A stretch of 64,000 nt of DNA, taken from Nocardioides sp. Lineage in GTDB: Bacteria > Actinomycetota > Actinomycetes > Propionibacteriales > Nocardioidaceae. Shown in pieces: positions 1 to 9,483 of the stretch. Numbering within the stretch: position 1 is the stretch's first letter; each line of letters starts with the position of its first letter. The notes below the pieces were generated by a model that was not told the origin of the DNA, ran no database searches, and saw only the letters and a program-made list of their open reading frames with translations. The DNA lies in NCBI GenBank assembly GCA_037045645.1, contig JBAOIH010000001.1, forward strand, positions 1,836,001 through 1,900,000, in the 5' to 3' direction. A program made the position numbers and the translations under genes.

Positions 1-285
1 GCGGTCTTCGCGAACTCGTGGGGCTGGCTGTTCACCGAGATGGGTCGCCAACCCTGGGTCGTGTTCGGCTTGATGACCACCTCGGCCGGCGTCTCCCCCG
101 GACTCAGCGTCCCGGAGGCCTGGATCGGCCTGATCTCACTTACGTTGCTCTACGCGGTGTTGATGGTCGTCGAGATCGGACTGCTGTGGAAGTACATCAA
201 GCTCGGTGCCGAGCCGTTCGAAGAGCCGCCCAACGTGCCGGTAGGCGGGTCCGACGAGGACTCCCCGATGGCCTTCGCGTACTGA
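1..285 (+). CDS. cydA: Cytochrome bd ubiquinol oxidase subunit I, C-terminal end (partial)
   Basis: Only the last 94 codons are in the window; the frame is open from base 1 and ends in TGA. CydA is the large membrane subunit of cytochrome bd oxidase, which oxidises quinol and reduces oxygen at its hemes. The visible part has the GRQPWVV signature near the C-terminus, then a hydrophobic helix (about WIGLISLTLLYAVLMVV) and a polar tail. cydB follows after 16 nt and the fused cydDC follows that, the usual actinobacterial cyd order. The call rests on the motif plus context. Confidence 0.95.
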   Translation, partial: AVFANSWGWLFTEMGRQPWVVFGLMTTSAGVSPGLSVPEAWIGLISLTLLYAVLMVVEIGLLWKYIKLGAEPFEEPPNVPVGGSDEDSPMAFAY

Positions 286-301
286 GGATCGGAGAGAAGA
301 C

Positions 302-1360
302 ATGGAACTCCACACTCTGTGGTTCTGCCTGGTAGCGGTCTTGTGGATCGGCTACTTCACCTTGGAGGGCTTCGACTTCGGTGTCGGCATGCTCCTGCCC
401 GTTCTGGCCAAGAACGAGAAGGAACGGCGAGTTCTCTACAACACCATCGGCCCGGTCTGGGACGGCAACGAGGTCTGGGTCCTGACGGCTGGCGGCGCGA
501 TCTTCGCGTCCTTCCCGTTCTGGTACGCCACCCTCTTCAGCGGCTTCTTCTTGCCACTGCTGCTGATCCTGCTCGCGTTGATCGTGCGCAACCTGGCGTT
601 CGACTATCGCGGCAAGAAGGACGACGCCGCTTGGCGCCGCAACTGGGATATCGCCGCCACCGTGGGCAGCTTCGTCCCGGCGCTGCTGTGGGGCGTGGCC
701 TTCGCCAACATCGTCGGCGGTACGCCGATCGAGCCGCTCAACGGCAACCCGGCCGAGCCCTTCTTCCTGGAATACACCGGCTTCCCGGTCCTGCAGTTGC
801 TCAATCCGCTCGGCCTGCTCGGCGGTCTGGTGACGGTGACCTTGTTTGCCACTCACGGCGCGATGTTCATCGCGCTCAAGACCGACGGGGAGATCCGGCA
901 CCGGGCCCGCGAGTTCGCGGTGAAGTCCGGTCTCGTCGCCGCTGTCCTCGCCGTCGCGTTCCTGGTGTGGATGCAGGTCAAGACCGGCTCGGTGCTCTCC
1001 GGCGTGCTGTTCGTGCTCGCGGCGGTCGCTTTGCTGGCCGGGATCTACATGGCCAAGTCCGGCCGTGAGGGTGTCGCGTTCTCCGCGACCTTCGCCACCA
1101 TCGCGTTCGCGGTGGCGGGCCTGTTCGCGGCACTGTTCCCGGACGTGATGCCCTCGAGCATCGACCCGGCGTACTCCCTGACCGTGGCCAACGCCTCGGC
1201 CACCGACAACACCCTCAAGGTGATGACGGTCGTGGCGTTGATCTTCACTCCGCTCGTGCTGCTCTACCAGGGCTGGACGTACTGGGTCTTCCGCAAGCGG
1301 ATCTCGGTTCACCACATCCCGGACCCGGTCGAGCACAAGGGCGCCACTAGCGTGAACTGA
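302..1360 (+). CDS. cydB: Cytochrome bd ubiquinol oxidase subunit II
   Basis: A 352-residue multi-spanning membrane protein, normal length for CydB, which pairs with CydA in the bd-type terminal oxidase used at low oxygen. The N-terminus carries the family pattern LEGFDFGVGML in the first helix, and strongly hydrophobic segments recur to the C-terminus. The ATG has a good ribosome site (GGAGAGAAG) just upstream. The stop codon is immediately followed by the GTG of cydDC, so cydA-cydB-cydDC should be one transcript with coupled translation. Confidence 0.97.
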   Translation: MELHTLWFCLVAVLWIGYFTLEGFDFGVGMLLPVLAKNEKERRVLYNTIGPVWDGNEVWVLTAGGAIFASFPFWYATLFSGFFLPLLLILLALIVRNLAFDYRGKKDDAAWRRNWDIAATVGSFVPALLWGVAFANIVGGTPIEPLNGNPAEPFFLEYTGFPVLQLLNPLGLLGGLVTVTLFATHGAMFIALKTDGEIRHRAREFAVKSGLVAAVLAVAFLVWMQVKTGSVLSGVLFVLAAVALLAGIYMAKSGREGVAFSATFATIAFAVAGLFAALFPDVMPSSIDPAYSLTVANASATDNTLKVMTVVALIFTPLVLLYQGWTYWVFRKRISVHHIPDPVEHKGATSVN

Positions 1361-4300
1361 GTGAAGCCCTTCGATCCGGCGCATCTGCCACACCTCCGGC
1401 CGGCGCGAGGCCCGTTGTTCCTCGCGCTGGCCGGAGGCCTTTCCGGGGGCATCGCCACCGTGGCTCAGGGCATCGCGGTCGCGGTGCTCCTGGTCCGCCT
1501 CGTGGATGGTGACCCGACGACGCACTGGCAACCGGCTGCCTGGTGGCTGGTCGCATTGCTCGTGGTGCGGGCCGTCGCGTCGTACGCCGTCGACACCGGC
1601 ACCGCACGTGCCGCCGCCACCATCACCTTGCAGTTGCGCCGCCGGATCCTGGCCACGGTGCTGGAGACGGGTTCGACGACGTCCACGGGACGGCTCACTC
1701 TGCTGGCGACACGTGGGCTCGCGGCGATCGAGCCCTACGTCACCCGCTATCTCCCCTCGCTGCTGCTGGCCGCCGTGCTGCCGGTGCTGACCGTCGCCAC
1801 CATCACCTATCTGGACTGGCTCAGCGGGTTGATCGTGATCGCGACGCTGCCGTTGGTCCCGGTCTTCGCCATCCTGATCGGCCTGGTGACTCGGGACAAG
1901 GCCGATCAACAGTGGCGCACGCTGAGCATGCTGTCGGGGCACTTCCTCGACGTGATGCGCGGGTTGCCGACCCTGGTGAGTTTCGGCCGCGCGAAGGCCC
2001 AGGTCTCCACCATCCGGGGGATCACGCAGCGCTACCGGCAAGCGACGGTGGAGACGCTCAAGGTCGCGTTCATGTCGTCGGCCGCCTTGGAACTCATCGC
2101 GACCCTGTCTGTCGCTCTCGTGGCCGTCTCGGTCGGCCTACGCCTGCGCGCAGACTCCTTGGACTTCGAAACCGCGATGATAGTGCTGCTGCTGGCACCC
2201 GAGGCGTACTGGCCGCTGCGCCGGGTCGGGGCCGAGTTCCACGCCGCCGCCGAAGGCGTCGCGGCCTTCGCCGATGTCGAAGAGGTGCTCGCCAGCCTCG
2301 AACACGACCAGACTGTGACCGCGCAACGGGCGCAGCCGGCGGGCGCCGTGGAGTTGCGCGGCGTGGAGCACCGCTACCAAGGTCGTACGACGCCCGCGCT
2401 CGCGGCCGTACGCGCCACGATCCCCGCACGGGGCCTGACCGCGATCGTCGGACCGTCCGGGTGCGGGAAGTCCACGCTGCTGCTCGTGCTGGCAGGAGAA
2501 CTGCCGGCCGAGCCCGGCACCGTGCTCGTCGGCGGGCAGGACCTGAGCACTGTGGACCTCGAGACGTGGCGAGGTCGGTTCGCCTGGGGTTCGCAAGAGC
2601 CCTGGCTGCTCCCGGGGGCGCTGCGCGAATCCCTGCTGCTGGCCGCGCCACACGCCACCGACGAGGAACTCTGGGCCGCGCTGGACAAGGTGGCCCTGGC
2701 GCAGACCGTACGACGTCTCCCCCAAGGGCTGGACACGCCCCTGGGCGAGGACGGCGCCGGGCTTTCGGCTGGACAGCGGGCCCGACTGGCACTGGCTCGG
2801 GTGGTGCTCGCGGATCGCCCGTTCGTCTTCCTCGACGAACCCACCGCCCACCTCGACGAGGAGACCGAGGCCGTGCTGTTGCGCACGCTCACGGACCTTG
2901 CCCGTGACCGCGCGGTCGTCGTCGTGGCTCACCGTTCGGCGGTGATCGACGCCGCCGACCAGACAGTCACACTCGGCGCACCGGCGGTCACCGCGGTGCC
3001 CGCCCACGAGTCGGTCCCCGCCCCTGAACGCGTGGTCCCTCGCGCAGACGCCTCCAGCCCCGACGTCGGAAATCCGCGCCGTCGCCTTGCGCTCGGCACC
3101 GCCTTGGGCTCGCTGTCCCTGGGATGCGGGGTGGCGTTGACCGCGACGGCCGGGTGGCTGATCACCAGGGCCTCAGAGCACCCACCGATCCTGTATCTGA
3201 TGGTGGCGATCGTCGGCGTGCGTACGTTCGGTATCGGCCGTCCCGTCCTGCGATACGCCGAGCGCGTCGTGTCCCACGACGCTGCCCTGGGATTGCTCGC
3301 AGACCGCCGAGCCCGCGTCTTCGAGGCGCTGGTGCCGTTGGTGCCCGGAGCCCTGCCCCGCAGGCGAGGCGACATCCTGGCCTCGGTGGTCGACGACGTC
3401 GACTCGTTGGTGGATCGCCAGCTTCGGGTGCGCCAACCCGTGCAGACGGCGCTGGTCGTGTCCTTGGCTGCGGCGCTGTTCGCAGGCTGGAAGAGTCCCG
3501 TGGCCGGTCTCACCGTGCTAGGTGTCGCGGGGCTCGGCGTCGCTGCCTGGATGATCTCCAGACTCGCCAGCGCCCGGGCCGAGCGGGCCTTCATCGCCGC
3601 ACGTGCGGACCTGTCGGACCTGGTCGAACGCACCGCACGCGATCGGCAGCAGTTGCGGCTGTGGCGCGCTGGCAGCGCGACCCTACGGTCGCTCGATCAG
3701 GTGGGCGGCGCGCTCGGCGCGGCGGCCAGCACGGCAGCCGGCGGAGTGGCGATCGCACGCGGTCTCGCCCTCGTCGCAGGAGGTGCCGGCACCCTGCTTG
3801 CGGCAGCCACGATCCCCGCAGGCTCGGTCGCTCCCGCGACTCATGCGCTCCTGGTGCTGTTGCCGTTGGCGCTCGTCGACGCCATCGCCCCGCTGGCCGA
3901 TGCGGGCGCGCTCAGCGTGCGCACGGCGTCGGCTCAGCAGCGGCTGGACGCGATCGTCGGCGCACGGCCACGCGTCACCGAGTCGCCGAACGCCATCCCC
4001 GCCACCGGGATCGTGTCGTCGTACTCGCTTCGTGACGTCACCGCAGGCTGGGGCGACTCCCCCGCCTTCGAGGGTCTGGACCTGTCCATCCCCTCCGGGG
4101 AGCGTCACGCGCTGGTCGGACCGTCCGGGTCTGGAAAGTCGACGCTGGCGGCGCTGTTGTTGCGCTTCCTCGATCCCACCACCGGCAGCGTCCGCGCCGA
4201 CGACCACGACATCCGGTCACTGACCCTCGAATCGGCCCGCGACTGCGCTGCCCTCGTAGACGACCGACCGCACGTGTTCGCGTCCACGGTGGCCGAAAAC

Positions 4301-4642
4301 GTACGCCTGGCCCGCCCGGATGCCACCGACGACGAGGTGCATGCCGCGCTCGAACAAGCGCACCTGGGGTCCTGGATCACCACACTTCCCCACGGCGTCG
4401 CGACCTTCATCGGCGAGGGCCATGCCGAAGTGTCCGGTGGGGAACGTGCCCGGTTGGCCATCGCCAGAGCGATGCTGTCACGCAGGGAGGTGCTCGTCCT
4501 CGACGAGCCGACTGCTCACCTGGACCGTGAGTCAGCCGACCGGATCGCGACCGAGGTGCTCCAACCTGGGCGCACGGTGCTCTGGATCACCCATGGCGAA
4601 TCCGGGCTGGATCTGGTCGACCGGGTGACGACGCTGGCCTAG
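1361..4642 (+). CDS. cydDC: Fused thiol-reductant ABC exporter CydDC
   Basis: 1093 residues holding two complete ABC half-transporters in one chain: membrane domain, then an ATPase domain with Walker A VGPSGCGKST (near residue 364), signature LSAGQ and Walker B FLDEPTAHLD; then a second membrane domain and a second ATPase with VGPSGSGKST (near residue 918), signature VSGGE and a second LDEPTAHLD. CydDC exports cysteine/glutathione-type reductants and is needed to assemble cytochrome bd. In many bacteria CydD and CydC are separate; the fusion is common in actinobacteria. The GTG start abuts the cydB stop. It converges with rnjA, leaving only 13 nt between the genes. Confidence 0.95.
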   Translation: MKPFDPAHLPHLRPARGPLFLALAGGLSGGIATVAQGIAVAVLLVRLVDGDPTTHWQPAAWWLVALLVVRAVASYAVDTGTARAAATITLQLRRRILATVLETGSTTSTGRLTLLATRGLAAIEPYVTRYLPSLLLAAVLPVLTVATITYLDWLSGLIVIATLPLVPVFAILIGLVTRDKADQQWRTLSMLSGHFLDVMRGLPTLVSFGRAKAQVSTIRGITQRYRQATVETLKVAFMSSAALELIATLSVALVAVSVGLRLRADSLDFETAMIVLLLAPEAYWPLRRVGAEFHAAAEGVAAFADVEEVLASLEHDQTVTAQRAQPAGAVELRGVEHRYQGRTTPALAAVRATIPARGLTAIVGPSGCGKSTLLLVLAGELPAEPGTVLVGGQDLSTVDLETWRGRFAWGSQEPWLLPGALRESLLLAAPHATDEELWAALDKVALAQTVRRLPQGLDTPLGEDGAGLSAGQRARLALARVVLADRPFVFLDEPTAHLDEETEAVLLRTLTDLARDRAVVVVAHRSAVIDAADQTVTLGAPAVTAVPAHESVPAPERVVPRADASSPDVGNPRRRLALGTALGSLSLGCGVALTATAGWLITRASEHPPILYLMVAIVGVRTFGIGRPVLRYAERVVSHDAALGLLADRRARVFEALVPLVPGALPRRRGDILASVVDDVDSLVDRQLRVRQPVQTALVVSLAAALFAGWKSPVAGLTVLGVAGLGVAAWMISRLASARAERAFIAARADLSDLVERTARDRQQLRLWRAGSATLRSLDQVGGALGAAASTAAGGVAIARGLALVAGGAGTLLAAATIPAGSVAPATHALLVLLPLALVDAIAPLADAGALSVRTASAQQRLDAIVGARPRVTESPNAIPATGIVSSYSLRDVTAGWGDSPAFEGLDLSIPSGERHALVGPSGSGKSTLAALLLRFLDPTTGSVRADDHDIRSLTLESARDCAALVDDRPHVFASTVAENVRLARPDATDDEVHAALEQAHLGSWITTLPHGVATFIGEGHAEVSGGERARLAIARAMLSRREVLVLDEPTAHLDRESADRIATEVLQPGRTVLWITHGESGLDLVDRVTTLA

Positions 4643-4655
4643 ATCTCGGTTCGGA

Positions 4656-6341
4656 TCAGGCCTCGATCACCACGGGAACGATCATCGGACGGCGGCGATG
4701 CCGCTTGTTGACCCAGCGTCCGATGACGCGTCGGATGGTCTGCTGGAGTTGGTAGGAGTCGTCGACCCCTTCGCGGATCGCGGCGTCCAGCGCCTCGATG
4801 ATCGGCTGCCTGATCTCGTCGAAGGTCTCGTCGTCGAGCACGTTGCCTCGCGCGTGGATCTCGGGACCGCTGACGACCTTGCCGTTGACCATGTCGACGA
4901 CCACGATCACCGACACGAAGCCCTCTTCGCCCAGGATCCGACGATCCTTCAGCGACGACTCGGTGACGTCCCCCACGGAGGCGCCGTCGACGAAGACGTA
5001 GCCCACATCGACCTTTCCGGCGACCGACGCCTGCCCGTCGATCAGGTCGATCACGATGCCGTCCTCGGCAAGGACCACGTTGGGCACTCCGGTGGCTCTG
5101 GCGAGGTCGGCGTTGGCGCGCATGTGCCGGATCTCGCCATGCACGGGCAACACGTTGCGTGGCCGCACGATGTTGTAGCAGTAGAGCAACTCACCGGCCG
5201 ACGCGTGACCGGAGACGTGCACCAAGGCGTTGCCCTTGTGTACGACGTTCGCACCCCACCGCGCGAGTCCGTTGATGACTCGATACACGGCGTTCTCGTT
5301 GCCTGGGATCAACGAGGAGGCCAACACCACGGTGTCGCCTTCCTCGATGTGGACGAACTGGTGGTTGCGCTGGGCGATCCGGGCCAGGGCAGACAAGGGT
5401 TCGCCTTGTGATCCGGTGGAGATCAGCACCTGACGCTCGGGTGGCAGATCCGCCAGCGCCTTGGCGTCCACCATCACGCCGGGCGGGACAGTGAGATAGC
5501 CCAGGTCTTGGGCGATCGCCATGTTGCGCACCATCGAGCGCCCGACGTACGCCACCTTGCGATCGTGTGCCGCAGCCGCGTCGAGGATCTGCTGCACCCG
5601 GTGCACGTGGGAGGCGAAACAGGCCACGATGATGCGTTGCGTGCTTTTGGCGAAGACTCGATCCAGGACCGGCGTGATGTCGCCCTCGGGCGTGGTGAAG
5701 CCCGGCACCTCGGCGTTGGTCGAATCGGTCAGGAAGAGATCGACGCCCTCCTCGCCCAACCGTGCGAACGCGCGCAGATCGGTGATCCGACCATCGAGCG
5801 GCAGTTGGTCCATCTTGAAGTCCCCGGTGTGCAGCAGCAGGCCTGCCGAGGTGCGTACGGCCACGGCGAGCGCATCAGGGATCGAGTGGTTGACCGCCAC
5901 GAACTCCAACTCGAAGGGGCCGAACGTGATCCGGTCGCCCTCTCGCACCACGTGGTGGACCGTCTCTTTGAGGCGGTGCTCGCGCAACTTCGAGCCAAGC
6001 AGCGCCAGCGTGAGCTGCGAGCCCACCAAAGGGATGTCCCCGCGTTCGCGCAGGAGATAGGGCGTGGCGCCGATGTGGTCCTCGTGGCCATGGGTCAAGA
6101 CGAGCGCTTCGACGGCGTCGAGGCGGTCCCGGATCGGATCGAAGTCCGGCAGGATCAGGTCTACGCCTGGATGGTGGTCCTCGGGGAACAGCACCCCGCA
6201 GTCGATCAGCAGCAGCCGGCCCTCGTGCTCCAGCGCGGTCATGTTGCGACCGACCTCGCCCAATCCACCGAGTGGAATGACTCGAAGTCCCCCAGGGGCC
6301 AGCGGCGCGGGGTGACTGAGCTCAGGGTGTGGATGACTCAC
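4656..6341 (-). CDS. rnj: Ribonuclease J
   Basis: A 561-residue metallo-beta-lactamase/beta-CASP nuclease. The zinc-binding motif THGHEDHIGA is near residues 82-91, and later motifs (HTGDFKMDQ, a C-terminal HVSGHAS) fit RNase J, a 5'-3' exo- and endonuclease for mRNA turnover and rRNA maturation. The GTG start at 6341 is preceded by GAAGGA at a suitable distance and lies 11 nt after dapA. The gene order dapA-RNase J is standard in actinobacteria, which supports the call. The N-terminal tail is short, so this is the core nuclease without large extensions. Confidence 0.95.
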   Translation of the reverse strand: MSHPHPELSHPAPLAPGGLRVIPLGGLGEVGRNMTALEHEGRLLLIDCGVLFPEDHHPGVDLILPDFDPIRDRLDAVEALVLTHGHEDHIGATPYLLRERGDIPLVGSQLTLALLGSKLREHRLKETVHHVVREGDRITFGPFELEFVAVNHSIPDALAVAVRTSAGLLLHTGDFKMDQLPLDGRITDLRAFARLGEEGVDLFLTDSTNAEVPGFTTPEGDITPVLDRVFAKSTQRIIVACFASHVHRVQQILDAAAAHDRKVAYVGRSMVRNMAIAQDLGYLTVPPGVMVDAKALADLPPERQVLISTGSQGEPLSALARIAQRNHQFVHIEEGDTVVLASSLIPGNENAVYRVINGLARWGANVVHKGNALVHVSGHASAGELLYCYNIVRPRNVLPVHGEIRHMRANADLARATGVPNVVLAEDGIVIDLIDGQASVAGKVDVGYVFVDGASVGDVTESSLKDRRILGEEGFVSVIVVVDMVNGKVVSGPEIHARGNVLDDETFDEIRQPIIEALDAAIREGVDDSYQLQQTIRRVIGRWVNKRHRRRPMIVPVVIEA

Positions 6342-6352
6342 GAGACGTTCCT

Positions 6353-7249
6353 TCAGATCAGATCGGCGGCAAGCAGCGCAGAGCCGAGTGCGGCGTATTC
6401 GGCATTGTCCAGCGGCACCAACGGGCCGCGTACGTTGCGGTTGTCCAGCACTCCCAGCAATTGCAGGGCGGCCTTGGCGGTGGTCGCGCCATAGTTGGGC
6501 ACACCCATCACGGCGTCGATCACGGGGACCAGGCGCTCGTACGTCTGCAGCGCGCCTGCGAGATCCCCGGCGAAGAAGCCGTCGATCAGGGAGCGGAGTT
6601 CACGTCCCACCGCGTGACCGGCGACCGAGACGAGTCCGGCCGCGCCATGGACGAGGAAGCCGAGCACCTTCGAATCGTCACCGCTGTAGACGTCGTAGCC
6701 GAGTTGTCGCAGCAGCACGGTGTGCGCCGGATCCCCGGTCGCGTCCTTGACGCTGGTGATCGTGTCGATGCGCCGAGCCGCGGCATATGTCTCGGGCGCG
6801 ATCGCGATGCCGGTGCGACCCGGCACGTCATAGAGCATCACGGGAATGTCCGCCGCGCGCGCGACCTCGGTGAAGTGGTGGAGCAGCCCCGCCTGGCCTG
6901 GCTTGTTGTAGTAGGGCGAGACCAGGAGGACCGCGTCGGCGCCGATCTCCTTCGCCTGACGGGTCAACTCGATCGAGTGCGCAGTGGCATTGGTGCCGAC
7001 CCCCGCGATCACGCTGCCACGATCACCCACGGCGTCCTTGACCGCCCGCAGGATGTCGCCGTCCTCGGCCACCGTCGTGGCCGGCGACTCCCCGGTGGTG
7101 CCACTGACCACGACCCCGTCGTGCCCGTGATTCATCAGATGGTCCGCGATCGCCGCGGTCCCGGCGAGGTCCACCGACCCGTCGTCGTGGAACGCCGTGG
7201 CCATCGCGGTCAGCATCCGGCCGTAAGGGGCGGCGGGAGGGAAACTCAT
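6353..7249 (-). CDS. dapA: 4-hydroxy-tetrahydrodipicolinate synthase
   Basis: 298 residues, the normal DapA length. It condenses pyruvate with aspartate semialdehyde in the lysine/diaminopimelate pathway that feeds cell-wall synthesis. Visible motifs are the GTTGE pyruvate-binding stretch, YYNKP, YDVPGRTG with the catalytic tyrosine, and SVKDATGD with the Schiff-base lysine. Its ATG overlaps the stop of dfrA by 4 nt (ATGA), so translation is coupled to the thyA-dfrA pair. Paralogues of this lyase family can act on other substrates, but all expected DapA residues seem present and the neighbours agree. Confidence 0.93.
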   Translation of the reverse strand: MSFPPAAPYGRMLTAMATAFHDDGSVDLAGTAAIADHLMNHGHDGVVVSGTTGESPATTVAEDGDILRAVKDAVGDRGSVIAGVGTNATAHSIELTRQAKEIGADAVLLVSPYYNKPGQAGLLHHFTEVARAADIPVMLYDVPGRTGIAIAPETYAAARRIDTITSVKDATGDPAHTVLLRQLGYDVYSGDDSKVLGFLVHGAAGLVSVAGHAVGRELRSLIDGFFAGDLAGALQTYERLVPVIDAVMGVPNYGATTAKAALQLLGVLDNRNVRGPLVPLDNAEYAALGSALLAADLI

Positions 7250-7791
7250 AGGTCGAGGTTAGCCGCAGCCGAGCCTCCATCTCGCGTGGGCATCGCTCGC
7301 GCGGCATCGACTCGACGGCGCCACAGCCAAGTCAGCCCGTCGCCCGCCAGCATCCGCGTGATCTCCCACTCGGACTCGGCAACCTCGGGGAAGAAGGCGT
7401 CCCCCTCGGGCGCGAGATCGACCTCGGTCAGGATCAAGTCCGTGGCATACGGCAGCGTTTGCTCATAGATCTGACCACCACCCGCGATCATGATGTCGCC
7501 GTCCATCACCTGGGCCAGCGCGAGTGCCTCGTCGACGGAGTGCGCCACGACCACGGCGTCGGCGTACTCCCCGGCGGTCCAATTCTCGTCTCGGGTGATC
7601 ACGATCGTGCGGCGTCCCGGGAGCGGCCGCCCGATGGAGTCGTACGTGGCACGCCCCATCACCAGCGTGTGCCCCAGCGTCTCGCGTTTGAAGTGTGCGA
7701 AGTCCGCCGGCAGGTGCCAGGGGATGTCCCCGTCGCGGCCGATGACCCGGTTCCTGGCGTACGCCGCGACCAGCGCGATCCGCTTGCTCAT
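7246..7791 (-). CDS. dfrA: Dihydrofolate reductase
   Basis: 181 residues. It reduces dihydrofolate to tetrahydrofolate with NADPH, regenerating the cofactor consumed by ThyA. The N-terminal pattern GDIPWHLPADFAHFK contains the substrate-binding acidic residue (LPAD), followed by VMGRATYDSIGRPLPGR, both classical DHFR signatures. It overlaps thyA by one base (TGATG) and dapA by four, in the arrangement thyA-dfrA-dapA. The C-terminal 20 residues after WRRRVDAARA are not conserved in the family as far as I can tell. Confidence 0.96.
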   Translation of the reverse strand: MSKRIALVAAYARNRVIGRDGDIPWHLPADFAHFKRETLGHTLVMGRATYDSIGRPLPGRRTIVITRDENWTAGEYADAVVVAHSVDEALALAQVMDGDIMIAGGGQIYEQTLPYATDLILTEVDLAPEGDAFFPEVAESEWEITRMLAGDGLTWLWRRRVDAARAMPTRDGGSAAANLDL

Positions 7792-8585
7792 CAGATTGCG
7801 ATCGGGGCCTTGATGGCCGGGTGCGGGTCATAGTCCTGGATCAGTACGTGCTCCAGATCGAAGCCGTCGATCGCGGTGACGGAAGGATCGAGCACCAGCC
7901 GCGGCAGGGGTCGCGGCTCACGGCTCAACTGCTCGCGCGCCTGGTCGACATGGTTGAGATAGAGGTGTGCGTCGCCGAGCGTATGGACGAACTCACGCGC
8001 TTGCAGGCCGGTCACCTGGGCGACCATGTGGGTGAGCAGGGCGTACGACGCGATGTTGAACGGCACACCGAGGAAGGTGTCGGCCGAGCGCTGATAGAGC
8101 TGGCAACTCAAGCCCCCGTCGGCGACATAGAACTGGAAGAGCGTGTGGCACGGCGGAAGCGCCATGTCGTCGACCTCGGCGACGTTCCAGGCCGAGACGA
8201 TGTGGCGCCGCGAGTCCGGGTTCGTCCGGATCGACTCGATCACGCGGGCGATCTGGTCGACGTGGCGGCCGTCCGGAGTCGGCCAGGAGCGCCACTGCGA
8301 GCCGTACACCGGCCCCAGGTCGCCGTTCTCGTCGGCCCACTCGTCCCAGATGGTGATGCCGCGTTCCTGCAGCCACGTCACGTTGGTGTCGCCGCGCAGG
8401 AACCAGATCAGTTCCCCGATCACCGAGCGGGTGTGCACCTTCTTGGTCGTGACCAGCGGAAAGCCCTCGGTGAGGTCGAAGCGCATCTGATGACCGAAGA
8501 CGCTCAGCGTGCCGGTGCCCGTACGGTCGCTCTTCTCCGTGCCCTCGTCGAGGATGCGCTGGAGAAGATCGAGGTAGGCCCGCAT
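7791..8585 (-). CDS. thyA: Thymidylate synthase (ThyA type)
   Basis: 264 residues, the same length as the Escherichia coli enzyme. It methylates dUMP to dTMP using methylene-tetrahydrofolate and yields dihydrofolate for the DHFR encoded just downstream. The catalytic cysteine is in LPPCHTLFQFY, and SRRHIVSAWNVAEVD and the C-terminal YDPHPAIKAPIAI ending are typical. A TAGAGT -10 box lies 8 nt before the ATG, so the operon mRNA is probably leaderless. No thyX is seen in this window. Confidence 0.97.
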   Translation of the reverse strand: MRAYLDLLQRILDEGTEKSDRTGTGTLSVFGHQMRFDLTEGFPLVTTKKVHTRSVIGELIWFLRGDTNVTWLQERGITIWDEWADENGDLGPVYGSQWRSWPTPDGRHVDQIARVIESIRTNPDSRRHIVSAWNVAEVDDMALPPCHTLFQFYVADGGLSCQLYQRSADTFLGVPFNIASYALLTHMVAQVTGLQAREFVHTLGDAHLYLNHVDQAREQLSREPRPLPRLVLDPSVTAIDGFDLEHVLIQDYDPHPAIKAPIAI

Positions 8586-8593
8586 GGGATCCG

Positions 8594-8599
8594 ACTCTA
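8594..8599 (-). promoter_or_regulatory. -10 element of the thyA operon
   Basis: TAGAGT on the minus strand ends 8 nt before the thyA ATG. This spacing puts the transcription start at or next to the start codon, predicting a leaderless transcript. No clear -35 hexamer was found. Confidence 0.5.
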
Positions 8600-8613
8600 G
8601 TCGGCCCGCCAGG

Positions 8614-9441
8614 TCACAACCTGACGGTCCCCGCGACGGTCATCGTGGTCTCGCCGCCCACCCAGATCTCGGCGCCGTCGGACTCGATGTGGATCCGACC
8701 TCGGCGCCCGAGCAGCGTGCCCTGCGAGGCGACGTACGAGGGCGGGAGTGTGCCGTTGCCGATCAGCCACTGCGCGATCGCGGCATTGAGCGAGCCCGTG
8801 ACGGGGTCCTCGGCGAAGCCGTCGACCGGGATGAACGCGCGCACCTCGATCGCCGAATCGCTCATGCCGGAGCGCAACCCGACCACCCCGATGTCCATGC
8901 CGTCGAACGCGGTGAAGTCGGGGGTCAGGGCGAGCACCTCGGCCGCACCGGACAGACGAACGCCGATCCACTCCGGACCGTTGACCAGCCACTCGTGCTC
9001 GACGATCGCCTCCGGGGCGACCCGCAACGCACGTGCCACGCGCGCCAGGGTCGCGTCGTCCAACGGACCCGATCGCGTACGAGGCGGAGCCGCGAAGGCC
9101 AACTGCTCACCACGGCGTACGCGCACCAGTCCGACGCCGCACTCCTGTACGAGCAGGTCGGGCTGCTGGGGCCGACCGCCCGCGACCAACCACGCGTGCG
9201 CCGAGCCGAGAGTCGGATGTCCCGCGAACGGCAACTCCATCGCAGGGGTGAAGATCCGCACGCGGTAGTCCGCCCCGGCCGTGGTGGGCGGCAGCAGGAA
9301 CGTCGTCTCCGACAGGTTGGTCCACCGGGCGAAGCGCTGCATCTCCTCGGTCGTCAGCCCCTCCGCGTCGTGCACCACCGCCAACGGATTGCCCGACTGC
9401 GGGCCCGAACCGAAGACATCGACCTGACTGAAGTGACGCAT
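8614..9441 (-). CDS. PhzF family isomerase-like protein
   Basis: 275 residues of the PhzF/diaminopimelate-epimerase-like fold. Family signatures are visible: the N-terminal VDVFGSGPQSGNPLAVV, the FAGHPTLGSA motif in the first lobe and DPVTGSLNAA in the second. PhzF itself isomerises a phenazine precursor; most bacterial homologues have unknown substrates, and no phenazine genes are nearby, so only the family can be named. The conserved catalytic glutamate region (LSETTFLL) is present. The gene stands alone, with a predicted leaderless promoter at 9449-9454. Confidence 0.88.
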   Translation of the reverse strand: MRHFSQVDVFGSGPQSGNPLAVVHDAEGLTTEEMQRFARWTNLSETTFLLPPTTAGADYRVRIFTPAMELPFAGHPTLGSAHAWLVAGGRPQQPDLLVQECGVGLVRVRRGEQLAFAAPPRTRSGPLDDATLARVARALRVAPEAIVEHEWLVNGPEWIGVRLSGAAEVLALTPDFTAFDGMDIGVVGLRSGMSDSAIEVRAFIPVDGFAEDPVTGSLNAAIAQWLIGNGTLPPSYVASQGTLLGRRGRIHIESDGAEIWVGGETTMTVAGTVRL

Positions 9442-9448
9442 GCTACGG

Positions 9449-9454
9449 ACCGTA
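9449..9454 (-). promoter_or_regulatory. -10 element of the PhzF-family gene
   Basis: TACGGT on the minus strand ends 7 nt before the ATG at 9441, giving a predicted leaderless start. Only the hexamer and spacing support it. Confidence 0.4.
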
Positions 9455-9483
9455 GCGCGCCGCCTCGCCAGTCCCCTCAGGTG

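Noticed and set aside
197..2041. 614-codon minus-strand open frame opposite cydB and cydDC
   Set aside because: Low-complexity His/Arg/Gln-rich translation with no domain; it is the antisense shadow of GC-rich coding DNA.
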